NCBI GenBank assembly: GCA_964204605.1
Contig: OZ123195.1
Span: 1,984,001-2,048,000, forward strand
Source of the DNA: UBA961 sp014191195
GTDB lineage: Bacteria > Bacteroidota > Ignavibacteria > Kapaibacteriales > UBA961
Length of the DNA: 64,000 bases
Direction of reading: 5' to 3'
The translations under genes were made by a program, and so were the position numbers. Every line of letters begins with the position of its first letter. The stretch's first letter is position 1. Positions 34,841 to 44,800 of the stretch are shown here, in pieces. Below the pieces are notes generated by a model. The model ran no database searches. It worked only from the letters and a program-made list of their open reading frames with translations, and was not told where the DNA came from.

Positions 34841-35629
34841 ATGACAAAATCAATTCTCTTCTCACTCGCTTTGATGTTCATAATAACGATTTCCAAAGCA
34901 CAAACTCCGATGCAATTTAGTGGTGTTGATTGTAACGGTGCATCCGTAGATATGTTTGCGGATTTAGATGCAGGCAAAGCGGTAATCTTGCATTTCTATA
35001 TGCCAAACTGCGGAAGTTGTCCACCATCTGCCAAGAAAATTCAGGCAATGACAAACAACATCAATGCATTGCGCCCAGGTATGGTGAAAGGTTATGCTTT
35101 TCCATTTCAAAATTCAACCACTTGTACTTATTCAGCAGATTGGGTTTCTTCTAACAAATTAGGAACGCTTTTTCAACCAATGGATAGTGGAGCAGCATAT
35201 ATTGACAACTATGGTGGTTTTGGTATGCCAACAATTGTTTTGTTGGGTGGTTCAGGTGTAAATAAACGAGTAATGTTTTCAACGTTAAATTTCAGCACAA
35301 GCGACACAACAGCGATGAGAGACAGCATACTTGCTTTACTTAGCAGTACAGGCATTGCAGATGTACCAAGTGCAGTAAATGCTTTTTCTATATACCCAAA
35401 TCCAGCAAGTGATATTGTTTATATCAATGTAGATTTGAAAGAACCTTCACACTTGATTATTGATGTTACAGACATTTCTGGAAAACAGATTGCAATTATT
35501 TCTACTGAAAAGCACAGTGGAATTGTTACCAAACAATTTAGCACAGCCAAATTGCCAAGCGGTAATCATTTTGTTCGCTTGCAAGTGAATGGAAAAACCG
35601 TAACACAAAAACTTACTGTACAACACTAA
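34841..35629 (+). CDS. Secreted thioredoxin-like protein with T9SS sorting domain
   Basis: 262 residues. The signal peptide ends at SKAQ. The thioredoxin-like part has AVILHFYMPNCGSCPPSAKKI (CGSC) and NYGGFGMPTIVLLGG (cis-Pro loop). From AFSIYPNPASDIVYINV to GNHFVRLQVNGKTVTQKLTVQH is a T9SS sorting domain. It is probably a surface or periplasmic thiol-disulfide protein. It starts about 115 bases after the right end of attC-like site 12. Confidence 0.87.
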   Translation: MTKSILFSLALMFIITISKAQTPMQFSGVDCNGASVDMFADLDAGKAVILHFYMPNCGSCPPSAKKIQAMTNNINALRPGMVKGYAFPFQNSTTCTYSADWVSSNKLGTLFQPMDSGAAYIDNYGGFGMPTIVLLGGSGVNKRVMFSTLNFSTSDTTAMRDSILALLSSTGIADVPSAVNAFSIYPNPASDIVYINVDLKEPSHLIIDVTDISGKQIAIISTEKHSGIVTKQFSTAKLPSGNHFVRLQVNGKTVTQKLTVQH

Positions 35630-35739
35630 ATAGGACAACTCTAACATCATTTCTTTCTTCCCTTTTTTTGAAGAGGGTTTGAGGGCAGGGCTTTATATCA
35701 TTTTATTTTTTTCTGTGTGTTTGTGCAAAACAAAACTCA

Positions 35740-36262
35740 CTTGTAATAACGCCATCGTTTACAGGCACAAACTTTAGTGTGACCGTGCAAAGCGGAACAC
35801 AAACATTTTATTGCAACACTCCAAATCCTACATATGGAATTAACGGTGGGGTTTTGTCGCTAACTAATTATTGTAAACAAAGACGACAGCATTACATTGA
35901 ATGTGATAAATAGTTTAACGGTAAAAACTACCATGCAGTGTCACAGCTTGAATGTATCTGCAATGATAATGATAAACTTGATTCCTTACTTAGAAGGCTC
36001 ATCTTTTGTAGGTGTAAATTTTTTATCTGCTGAAACCTCTGCTTTTATTATTGCAACCTATAAAGGTTATAAAGGCAGTATATTAAATTCTGGGACACTA
36101 ATAGGTAATGGTTCTACGACAATTACTGGATATTCTTATATATATGGTGAAGTGGTTCATATAAAAGGGAGCGCAGGCCATCAAGTTGATGTTAATCAGA
36201 AATCCTATATAAAAGAATATTTTTCCGACTGTGGAGCAGTAAAGGGAGCTTGCGACCACTGA
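35740..36262 (+). pseudogene. Decayed multicopper oxidase N-terminal fragment with unrelated tail
   Basis: Two frames read TPNPTYGINGGVLSL, then (after a shift near 35865) IIVNKDDSITLNVINSLTVKTTMQCHSLNVSAM. This follows the first cupredoxin domain of multicopper oxidases, where HWHGLHVPA is expected; two of three His are lost, so it cannot bind copper as usual. The open part from 35897 continues into FVGVNFLSAETSAFIIATYKGYKG and FSDCGAVKGACDH, unrelated to cupredoxins and of unknown function. Confidence in the oxidase relation is moderate. Confidence 0.5.
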
Positions 36263-36551
36263 GAAATGGGGGGCTTAAAAGCACAAGATCCTTAATATTT
36301 TCGGAGAGAACATCAGAAATTATAGACGTAAGCTCGAAACCAAGAACAAGTGGATAACTTATTCAACACAAATGACCTCTAAGAGATTATTATCATATCA
36401 TATTGGTAACCTATAACATTGGATTTGTAAAATTCGATCAAAAATACTAGCTTCCAATAATGTATGTTTCATTCTCCACTTTTGTAAAGTGTTTATCATA
36501 TATTGCTTTATAATACTAATAAACTCATAAAAATAATTACATATGATACAT

Positions 36552-39500
36552 ATGAACAAAGTGCTTCTACTATTGCTTGCAATACTCATTCTTAACTCCT
36601 GCACCACTAAACAGGAACATACAGACAATGACAAAAAGACTTCGCAAGACACCACCCCATCCTTGCAAGTCACTGTAATTGCCGACCTTCAGGACAGCCT
36701 GCAACCCAAAACTATTTTATTGGATACTGTTCCCAAACCCTTAACGATTGAGGTTCCACAAAAAGAGAGAGGGTCTTATTCCATAACCAACACCAAAGGC
36801 GAAGTAAGAACTATAAATTTGGAGCCACCTGTTCGTAAAACCCTTCCTGTTTTACAAAACGAAAATGGACAAGCCATTTTAGATGCTGAAGGCCATCCTT
36901 TTATTATGGGAGATGGAGGTAAATCTCATTTTACCAACTTTACCTCCGATAATGGCCTTGCTTTGGATGCCGTTAAGTGCTCGATAATGGACGCTAAAGG
37001 AAATCTCTGGTTCGGTACTTATGGCGGAGGAGTAAGCCGTTATGACGGAACATCCTTTACGAATTTTACAATCGCACAGGGCCTTGCAGGTAATGTTGTT
37101 TTTAGCATCACAGAAGATAAAGCTGGAAATCTCTGGTTTGGCACTGATGGCGGAGGAGTAAGCCGTTATGACGGAATATCCTTTACGAATTTTACAACCG
37201 CACAGGGCCTTGCAGGTAATGGTGTTTTTAGCATCACAGAAGATAAAGCTGGGAATCTCTGGTTCGGTACTGCTGGCAGAGGAGTAAGCCGTTATGACGG
37301 AACATCCTTTACGACTTTTACAACCGCACAGGGCCTTGCAGGTAATAGTATTTTTAGCATCACAAAAGATAAAACTGGAAATCTCTGGTTCGGCACTAAT
37401 CGAGGAGTAAGCCGTTATGACGGAACATCCTTTACGACTTTTACAACCGCACAGGGCCTTGCACATAATGTTGTTCAGTGCATCACAGAAGATAAAGCTA
37501 GAAATCTCTGGTTCGGCACTGATGGCGGAGGAGTAAGCCGTTATGACGGAACATCCTTTACGAATTTTACAACCGCACAGGGCCTTGTAAATAATAGTGT
37601 TTTTAGCATCACAGAAGATAAAGCTGGAAATCTCTGGTTCGCCACTAATATAGGAGTAAGCCGTTATGACGGAACATCCTTTACGACTTTTACAACCGCA
37701 CAGGGTCTTGCAAGTAATGTTGCTTTTAGCATCACAGAAGATAAAGCTGGAAATCTCTGGTTCGGTACTGCTGGCGGAGGAGTAAGCCGTTATGACGGAA
37801 CATCCTTTACGACTTTTACAACCGCACAGGGCCTTGCAGGTAATGGTGTTTTGAGCATCACAGAAGATAAAGCGAGAAATCTTTGGTTCGGCACTGATGG
37901 CGGAGGAGTAAGCCGTTATGACGGAATATCCTTTGCGAATTTTACAACCGCACAGGGCCTTGTAAATAATCGTGTTTTTAGCATCACAGAAGATAAAGCT
38001 GGAAATCTCTGGTTCGGCACTAATGGCGGAGGAGTAAGCCGTTATGACGGAATATCCTTTACGAATTTTACAACTGCACAGGGCATTTCAGGTAATGTTG
38101 TTTTTAGCATCACAGAAGATAAAGCTGGAAATCTCTGGTTCGGCACTAATGGCGGAGGAGTAAGCCGTTATGATGGAACATCCTTTACGACTTTTACAAC
38201 CGCACAGGGCCTTGCAGGTAATGGTGTTTTTAGCATCACAAAAGATAAAGCTGGAAATCTCTGGTTCGGCACTTATGACGGAGGAGTAAGCCGTTATGAC
38301 GGAACATCCTTTACGACTTTTACAACCGCACAGGGCCTTGCAAGTAATGTTGTTCAGTGCATCACAGAAGATAAAGCTGGAAATCTCTGGTTCGGCACTG
38401 ATGATGGTTTGAGTTTGCTGAGTGCCGAAAGTATAAAAAAGTTAGAAGGAAAATCATTTAAAATAAAGGGCAAAGAGTTTACTCAGAAAAGTATTTTTAA
38501 AAGTTTTTCAATAAACGATGGTCTGCCCGATAATTTTGTAACAAACATTATTCCTTTACCTGATGGAAGGATGGCTATTGGAACTAACTTAGGTATTGCT
38601 TTTTTTAAGCTTTCAGACGATCTTACCCAACTAAAAAACATAGAAGTTTACAACTCTCATACCGGTTATCCTGTAAAGGATGTGAATGTTGGGCAGCATT
38701 GTATGTTCTTAGATAGCAAAGGTATTATTTGGGCTGGAACTGGTAATGATAAAACTGCATTGGTAAGGTTTGATTATAAGGCATTGCGTAAGAATATAGG
38801 GGCACCTTCTTTGGTACTACAATCCATAAAAGTAAAGGATGAAAATATTTGCTGGTACAACCTTCAATCAAAGGGGATAAGAAAAAACCACGTAGACAGT
38901 GCATCGGCTTTATTGCAGGAATATTTTGCTTATGGAAAAAGCCTCTCCGCACCAGAAAACGATTCAATATTACAACGTTTTGGCAGTATTCAATTCGATG
39001 GTATTACCAGATATTACCCAATACCAGAAAATTTAGTTCTTCCTTATGAACATAACCAAATAGCTTTTGAGTTTGCTGCCATTGAAACCGGCAACACTTT
39101 TTTGCTAAAATACCAATATATGCTGGAAGGTTATGATAAAGACTGGAGACCTGTTACCAACAAGAGCAATGCTAGTTTTGGTAATATGTACGAAGGAACT
39201 TATACCTTTACATTAAGAGCACAAGGAGCCAATGGAGTTTGGAGTAAGCCCATAATGTATACCTTCGAAGTTTTGCCACCTTTGTATCGCACCTGGTGGG
39301 CTTATCTTATATATGTACTTTTGTTTTTATCAACCTTGAGAATTTTCACCAAATGGCAGGAACGAAAGTTGACGGAAGAGAATGAGAAATTGGAAAAGAC
39401 GGTAGAAGAAAGAACAGAAGAAGTAGTTAAAGAAAAAAACGAAGCCGATAAGCAAAGGCAACGCAGCGATGAACTGCTTTTAAATATCCTACCCAAAGAA

Positions 39501-40097
39501 GTTGCAGAAGAACTCAAGTTAAGAGGTAGTTTCGAACCCAAATATTTTGATCACGTAACTATTATGTTTACAGATTTTAAAAATTTCACGCAGATAACAT
39601 CAAAAATGACCCCAAAAGAACTGGTGGAAGAAATTCATACTTGTTTCAAAGCATTCGATATCATTGTCGAAAAATATGGCATGGAAAAAATCAAAACCAT
39701 AGGTGACAGTTATATGTCTGCTGGGGGATTACCTGTAGGCAATACAACTCATGCCATCGATGTTGTGGGGGCAAGTTTGGAGTTAAGACAATTTATTTTG
39801 AATCGAGTGGCTGAACAGACTGCCGCAGGGAAGCAGCCCTTTGAAATGAGAATCGGCATCCATACCGGTCCGGTAGTTGCAGGAGTTGTAGGGAGCAAGA
39901 AATTTGCCTACGATATTTGGGGTGATACCGTTAATACCGCTAGTCGCATTGAAGCAAATGGAGAAGTTGGTAAAGTAAATATTAGTGCTGCAACGTATGA
40001 ATGGATAAAAGATACATTCAAATGCGTCTATAGAGGCAAAATACAAGTGAAAGGAAAAGAGGATATTGATATGTATTTTGTCGAAGAAAGAATGTGA
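36552..40097 (+). CDS. Receptor-type adenylate/guanylate cyclase with Reg_prop propeller and Y_Y_Y domains
   Basis: About 1181 residues from the second ATG. The lipobox-like NSC (about Cys17) ends the signal peptide. Residues about 124-622 are twelve 42-residue Reg_prop units. A further propeller part and a Y_Y_Y domain (about 829-910; EGYDKDWRPVTNKSNASF) are followed by a membrane helix (about 915-933), a coiled coil (about 936-975) and a class III cyclase domain with IMFTDFKNFTQITSKM, IKTIGDSYMSAGG, MRIGIHTGPVVAGVVG and YDIWGDTVNTASRIE. The architecture copies hybrid two-component receptors but with a cyclase output. attC-like site 13 starts 12 bases after the stop. Confidence 0.92.
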   Translation: MNKVLLLLLAILILNSCTTKQEHTDNDKKTSQDTTPSLQVTVIADLQDSLQPKTILLDTVPKPLTIEVPQKERGSYSITNTKGEVRTINLEPPVRKTLPVLQNENGQAILDAEGHPFIMGDGGKSHFTNFTSDNGLALDAVKCSIMDAKGNLWFGTYGGGVSRYDGTSFTNFTIAQGLAGNVVFSITEDKAGNLWFGTDGGGVSRYDGISFTNFTTAQGLAGNGVFSITEDKAGNLWFGTAGRGVSRYDGTSFTTFTTAQGLAGNSIFSITKDKTGNLWFGTNRGVSRYDGTSFTTFTTAQGLAHNVVQCITEDKARNLWFGTDGGGVSRYDGTSFTNFTTAQGLVNNSVFSITEDKAGNLWFATNIGVSRYDGTSFTTFTTAQGLASNVAFSITEDKAGNLWFGTAGGGVSRYDGTSFTTFTTAQGLAGNGVLSITEDKARNLWFGTDGGGVSRYDGISFANFTTAQGLVNNRVFSITEDKAGNLWFGTNGGGVSRYDGISFTNFTTAQGISGNVVFSITEDKAGNLWFGTNGGGVSRYDGTSFTTFTTAQGLAGNGVFSITKDKAGNLWFGTYDGGVSRYDGTSFTTFTTAQGLASNVVQCITEDKAGNLWFGTDDGLSLLSAESIKKLEGKSFKIKGKEFTQKSIFKSFSINDGLPDNFVTNIIPLPDGRMAIGTNLGIAFFKLSDDLTQLKNIEVYNSHTGYPVKDVNVGQHCMFLDSKGIIWAGTGNDKTALVRFDYKALRKNIGAPSLVLQSIKVKDENICWYNLQSKGIRKNHVDSASALLQEYFAYGKSLSAPENDSILQRFGSIQFDGITRYYPIPENLVLPYEHNQIAFEFAAIETGNTFLLKYQYMLEGYDKDWRPVTNKSNASFGNMYEGTYTFTLRAQGANGVWSKPIMYTFEVLPPLYRTWWAYLIYVLLFLSTLRIFTKWQERKLTEENEKLEKTVEERTEEVVKEKNEADKQRQRSDELLLNILPKEVAEELKLRGSFEPKYFDHVTIMFTDFKNFTQITSKMTPKELVEEIHTCFKAFDIIVEKYGMEKIKTIGDSYMSAGGLPVGNTTHAIDVVGASLELRQFILNRVAEQTAAGKQPFEMRIGIHTGPVVAGVVGSKKFAYDIWGDTVNTASRIEANGEVGKVNISAATYEWIKDTFKCVYRGKIQVKGKEDIDMYFVEERM
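36923..38419 (+). repeat. Twelve tandem 126-bp propeller repeats
   Basis: The unit encodes TSFTxFTTAQGLAGN, then VFSITEDKAGNLWFGT and GGGVSRYDG. Units are 123 or 126 bp and highly similar in DNA, especially the tracts around ATCACAGAAGATAAAGCTGG and GGAGTAAGCCGTTATGACGG. This indicates recent expansion or gene conversion. Variation is concentrated in short positions (GNGVF, VNNSVF, SNVVQC, TDGG, TNR). Confidence 0.93.
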
Positions 40098-40108
40098 GTA
40101 GAGCCTAT

Positions 40109-40241
40109 CAGATAACACTGTATAGGCAAGATGGCTCTATTGTGGTTTGGGAAAGAGTGTGCTTACAACTAAGTTTGTACCAAAACGGATAGCTTGTAGG
40201 ATCCGAGTACGCCAACTCGCCTATACAGAAACCGTTAGGTG
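40109..40241 (+). repeat. attC-like site 13
   Basis: CAGATAACACTGTATAGGC at the left pairs with GCCTATACAG and AAACCGTTAGGTG at the right, a perfect 10-bp arm (40118-40127 with 40219-40228). AAC and GTT are in place, and GTTAGGT fits the GTTRRRY core. It differs in arm sequence from the other sites. It is the rightmost site and begins 12 bases after the cyclase stop. Confidence 0.72.
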
Positions 40242-40264
40242 TCAATTAAAAAGCTTATATATAC

Positions 40265-40579
40265 TTAGAATATCTTTAACAACTCGCCGATAAGGTTGGA
40301 ACAAAAAAGAGCTATATCTCCAGGCTTGAAAATGGCAATATAGATATACAACTTTCCACATTGTATAGCATTTTTGTCACTCCTAAAAATATCTATGATC
40401 GTACTTAAAAAGAAAGAAATCTTGCAATAAGTTAACTTATAAGTTACCAATCGTAAATGTGATTTTTCAACTTTGAAAAACCAAATAAGTACGCTTATAA
40501 ATAAAGTGAAAAAAATCAGTAGAGAAATTACCGGGTAGATTTCTATTCCACTTATTGCTTGTAATACATTCCTTATCAT
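40265..40579 (-). CDS. CcoQ-like small membrane protein (uncertain)
   Basis: From Met at 40579: MIRNVLQAISGIEIYPVISLLIFFTLFISVLIWFFKVEKSHLRLV. The GIEIYPVISLLIFF...W segment resembles CcoQ/FixQ of cbb3 oxidase in Bacteroidota. No ccoN, ccoO or ccoP is adjacent. The downstream half overlaps the XRE relic on the other strand and does not look conserved, so the true end may have been lost. Confidence 0.4.
   Translation of the reverse strand: MIRNVLQAISGIEIYPVISLLIFFTLFISVLIWFFKVEKSHLRLVTYKLTYCKISFFLSTIIDIFRSDKNAIQCGKLYIYIAIFKPGDIALFCSNLIGELLKIF
40280..40408 (+). pseudogene. XRE-type helix-turn-helix fragment
   Basis: QLADKVGTKKSYISRLENGNIDIQLSTLYSIF is the recognition part of a HigA/XRE-like domain. 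The frame is open from a stop at 40277 to TAA at 40406 and has no start. It is a relic of a regulator or antitoxin at the right end of the array. Confidence 0.7.
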
Positions 40580-40766
40580 TGGTTTCTCCAAAAGTGATTG
40601 TAAATATTCCTTCTTATGACTATCCCAAAATTCGATGGTTGCAACCCTTAAAACAATGACTTTTATTAGTATCTACAATTAGTTTCATAAAAAAAATAGT
40701 GTGTGTATGATATACCATAAACAAAGTATTTTTGCCATATAATATACTTTCCCACTTACATGTAAT

Positions 40767-41810
40767 ATGTACTCTACACGTATCCAGAAATCCTTTAGAG
40801 TTCTATTGATTAGCTTGTTTCTGATAAGTTGTCATAGTATTCAAGCGCAGATATTTCCTTCATTTGGTGGTGAAAGGGCGGGGGTTTCTCTTGGTTCTAT
40901 GCTTAAAATTGGGTCTGGTGCAAGAGCTGCTGGTATGTCAGAAACTGTAGTATCGGTAGTCGATGATGCGTCTGCAGTGTACTGGAATCCAGCTGCAATA
41001 ACACAAAGTATATCACATCATGCTCAGTTTACTCAAACCAATTGGTTTGGTGGATTAACTCATCAAAGTGCAAATTGTATTTATAAAATCAATGATGCAT
41101 CCACAATTGGAATTGGTATTAATAATCTTTCGGCAGGTTCTATAGCAGTTACAACTGAATTTCGTCCATTGGGTACAGGTGAATTTATCGACTTTAGAAC
41201 TTTGTCTTTCGGGATTAGTTATGCCCAGCAATTCACAGAGCAATTTAGTGCGGGAATTACTGTAAAGTATTTAGATGAACGATTTGGTGTCATTGGATTA
41301 CAAGGAGTTTTATTTGATGCAGGAACATTCTATAAAACTGGTTTAGGTACTTCGAGATTTGCAGTAGCTATCAGTAATTTTGGGTCTAAATTAACACCCA
41401 GTGGAACTGTAAGAAATGCCGGTGGGCCCCCAAATTTTAATGGACAAAATATACAGTCTTTTCAATCTTTCGATCCTCCTATCAATTTTAGAATCGGTTT
41501 TGCTTTAGAGCCGATTATAGATAGTATGCAAGTGTGGACACTTTCTGTTCAGTTAAATCACCCAAGCGATAATGCCGAAAATTATAGTTTGGGAAGCGAA
41601 TATTCAATTATGTTTAGCGAGGCTTTTCCTGCTAAAATGATAGCAAGGGGCGGATATAAAATTGGTTCTGATCAAGAAAGATATTCATTTGGTGCTGGTG
41701 TATATATTCCTATTAGTGGACAAGACTTTCTATTACAATTAGATTATTCTTATAGTGACTTTATTGCCTGGGGAGGCATTCAAAGATTTACAGCAGGTAT
41801 CAGATTTTAA
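40767..41810 (+). CDS. PorV/PorQ family outer-membrane protein
   Basis: 347 residues. The signal peptide ends near SIQAQ. LGSMLKIGSGARAAGMSETVVSVVDDASAVYWNPAAITQ is the conserved start of the UPF0164/PorV family, followed by FGISYAQQFTEQFSAGITVKYLDE and a barrel ending RFTAGIRF. Members transport or chaperone T9SS cargo, consistent with the sorting-domain proteins in this window. PorV and PorQ cannot be told apart confidently here. It is the first ordinary gene right of the accessory region. Confidence 0.85.
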   Translation: MYSTRIQKSFRVLLISLFLISCHSIQAQIFPSFGGERAGVSLGSMLKIGSGARAAGMSETVVSVVDDASAVYWNPAAITQSISHHAQFTQTNWFGGLTHQSANCIYKINDASTIGIGINNLSAGSIAVTTEFRPLGTGEFIDFRTLSFGISYAQQFTEQFSAGITVKYLDERFGVIGLQGVLFDAGTFYKTGLGTSRFAVAISNFGSKLTPSGTVRNAGGPPNFNGQNIQSFQSFDPPINFRIGFALEPIIDSMQVWTLSVQLNHPSDNAENYSLGSEYSIMFSEAFPAKMIARGGYKIGSDQERYSFGAGVYIPISGQDFLLQLDYSYSDFIAWGGIQRFTAGIRF

Positions 41811-41829
41811 TACTATCATTTTTTATTCA

Positions 41830-44800
41830 TTATATATAGAGTTCACGAACCACATCAATATCTTCAATTAATTCTTGATATATTTTCTGTATATCTTGTT
41901 TATTTCTTGTAATTGTTCTGCTCCACATTTCGTCTTCTGCACCTGGTTTTGCCATTCTAGTAAATAATAATCGTGCTCTAAATATTTCTTGATTTGGGTA
42001 TAATAAAGAGCACATATAAAGATATATTTCCATTTGTTTTGTATAATAATCACTCAATAAATCCATGTCACTATCAAGTGTGCATTTATTAGTTTTCCAA
42101 TCCCAAATCTCCATATCACCTTTATCATTTTCTATAAGAACATCAAAAATTGTGATGAGAAAATCATTCAAAAATGGAATAGTTAATGTATGTTCAAACT
42201 GTGCTTTTTGTATATGTGAGATGTTATTTACCAGCAACTTAGTTTGTACTATTGTAATACATTCAGTTTTTAATCTTTCTAAAATTTGCGAATCATCATA
42301 CATATACTCTTTATGTAACACTGACTGTGCAATGTGAAGAAATTGTGTGTGCTCTACTTCTCCATCTGCATTCATCCACTCATTTATATGTTCCATCATA
42401 TTGTGGATTAAAATCCCTGCTTTAGCTCCATGTATTTCATCGTGATATTCATCAAATAAAGAAGAAAAAGATGATTCATTTCTTTGCGGAAATCCATACA
42501 CATATTGTCTGATATACTCTGAAGGCTTATTTTTTGCAGTAATAATTTGCGTTGCAGAATACACTTCATTATTAAATTCTGTCTTAACTCGATTAAATAA
42601 TAATTCACCATATTCAGCATGTTTAGTTTCTACAATAATTTCTTTATGTATGTTTTCAATAATACATTCTAAAGAAATTGGAATATGAATCGCTGCCTCT
42701 TCTTGAACAGAATTATTATATACAATGATATTTTCTTGAATATGTGAGGATATATTATGTTCAGACATAATATTATCGAGCAAGAAAGGGCATCCCTCTG
42801 TAATCAAAGATAAAAGACTATTTGCTGCAATCTTACCATCATGGCTTATTGTACCAGAAAACAGTAAGTGATCTTTTGCTCTTGTGAAAGCCACATATAA
42901 TAAGCGTTTTTTTTCTGCTATTTCTTTATTCCGATTTTCTTCTTTTACAATAGTTTCCATTATAGAATCAGAAAACTCATTTGCACCTACTGATTTAAAT
43001 ATTTTTAAAATGTTATTTGTTAATCCTAATTCGGAAGATAAATGAACATGATGAGCTTTTGAAGTATTGAATCCAGCATTTGTATCATATATCAAAACAA
43101 TTGGAAATTCCAATCCTTTAGCACTATGAATTGTCATACATTGCACTGCATTTTCTTGATGAGGAATAAAAGCAGCTTCTTCTTTATCATCTTGCGATAA
43201 TAGTTCTAGTTCTTCAGAAAAATCATAGAGTCCTTTGAATCCTTTATTCTCGAAAGTTCTGGCTAATTCTATAAGTTTTTCAGCATTCGCTTTCATCTGT
43301 ACAGAATTATCCATATAAGAAATTGTTTGAAGCCAAGCACTTTCTTCTATCATTGTTCTTATAAGGATAGGCAGAGATAATCTAGAAGACAAAGAGATTA
43401 TTCTTTGTAAAATTGTGGATGCTCTTTGTATAAATATATAGTGAGAATGTTCTTTTTGTATATTCTCGGCTAAAAGAAGAAATGATTCCCATAAGGAATT
43501 ACTTTTATACTGTTTAGCTTCTAAAAGAATACTATCTTTAATACTAAAGAAGGGTGATACTAATAAAGCTGCGCATGCAATATCATTAGCAGGAGAATGA
43601 AGAAATGAGATATAAGAACGAAAATCTGTTATTTCTGATGAAGTATAAAAACCAAATCCGCCATTGACAAAATATGGGATTCCTTCTGCTTTAAAAGCGG
43701 CAATTAAAGCGTTTAATTTAGTTCTTCGTGAAAATAGTATAGCAATATCACTCCATAATGCTTGTCTTTGAACATGCTGCTCAGATTGATTGCCATATTC
43801 ATCTTTTTCAGCTATTATATCCCAAACCAATAAAGATTTATCAAGGACAATTTGTTTTACTTTTTTTGCTACTAATTCTGCTTCAATTGGGCCATTGCTG
43901 ATTTCTCCTTTTGGCGGGGCTTGTGTTATTAAAGCAGTAATAGATCCAATATCTTTTTTTTCTATTAATGCCTGAATACCTCTTCCGGCAATCATGGGTT
44001 CAAAGCCAACTTCATACCCATTAGACTTTTGTGGCATGATAGCCTTACATATCACATTGACGAAACCAACTATAGCTGGCATCAAACGGAATGTTACATG
44101 CAATTGCAATAAACCCATTTGCTCCTGTTCAGTACTGAATTCTATAGAAGAAAAAGAATTGATTTTACCAGCTTTAAGATTTGCTTTCTTTATATCTTCT
44201 CCAGCTTCTTCAAATACACGAACATCAGCAGATCTAAAGCCATAAATACTTTGTTTTGAATCTCCAACAATGTAAAAATTTACATGATGAGTATCCTCGG
44301 GATTTGGTTGTAAAGCTGTAACAATACTTTTTGCTAATGAGTATTGATGATAATTGGTGTCCTGAAACTCATCAATCATGAGAAAGTTTAAAGTACGTCT
44401 TACTTTTTTAGCCACAGCTTCTTGTTGAAGAACTTGTAAAGCCAAGGTTTGTAAATCATCAGCTTCTAATATGCTATCTTCTTTTTTGATTTCATGGAAT
44501 AATCTTGCTGCTTTAATCCCAATTTCACTGATAAAACGAGAATCTTCAATTGCATTAATTTCTGCTTCAGGAAAACCACATGCTATTGACTCTTTAATGA
44601 TGTTAATAGTAGGCAAAGAATCAGGATAAGAAATCATAAAAGAAGTATATGCTTCTATACATTCTTGTGAGAATAACTTGTATAGTTTTTTATTAATATG
44701 ATGTTCTTTTGTCAGATATTTTTGACTTATATCTTCAATTGTTTGGATAATAGAATCAAAAATGAGGATATCTTGATGAGAGAATACTGTTTTCTTATAT

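Noticed and set aside
36879..37466. A 195-residue minus-strand ORF with repeats (CKALCGCKSRKGCSVITAYSS).
   Set aside because: It is the antisense shadow of the 126-bp propeller repeats; its repeats and composition mirror the plus-strand blades.
15293..40241. The dispersed repeats could be a CRISPR array.
   Set aside because: Copies are 67-146 bp, imperfect, spaced by whole genes and without cas genes. They are inverted-repeat sites at gene ends.
5266..40408. The accessory region could be an integrated prophage or ICE.
   Set aside because: No capsid, terminase, tail, relaxase or conjugation genes are visible. Only the recombinase, a truncated KilA-N fragment and an XRE relic hint at mobile elements.
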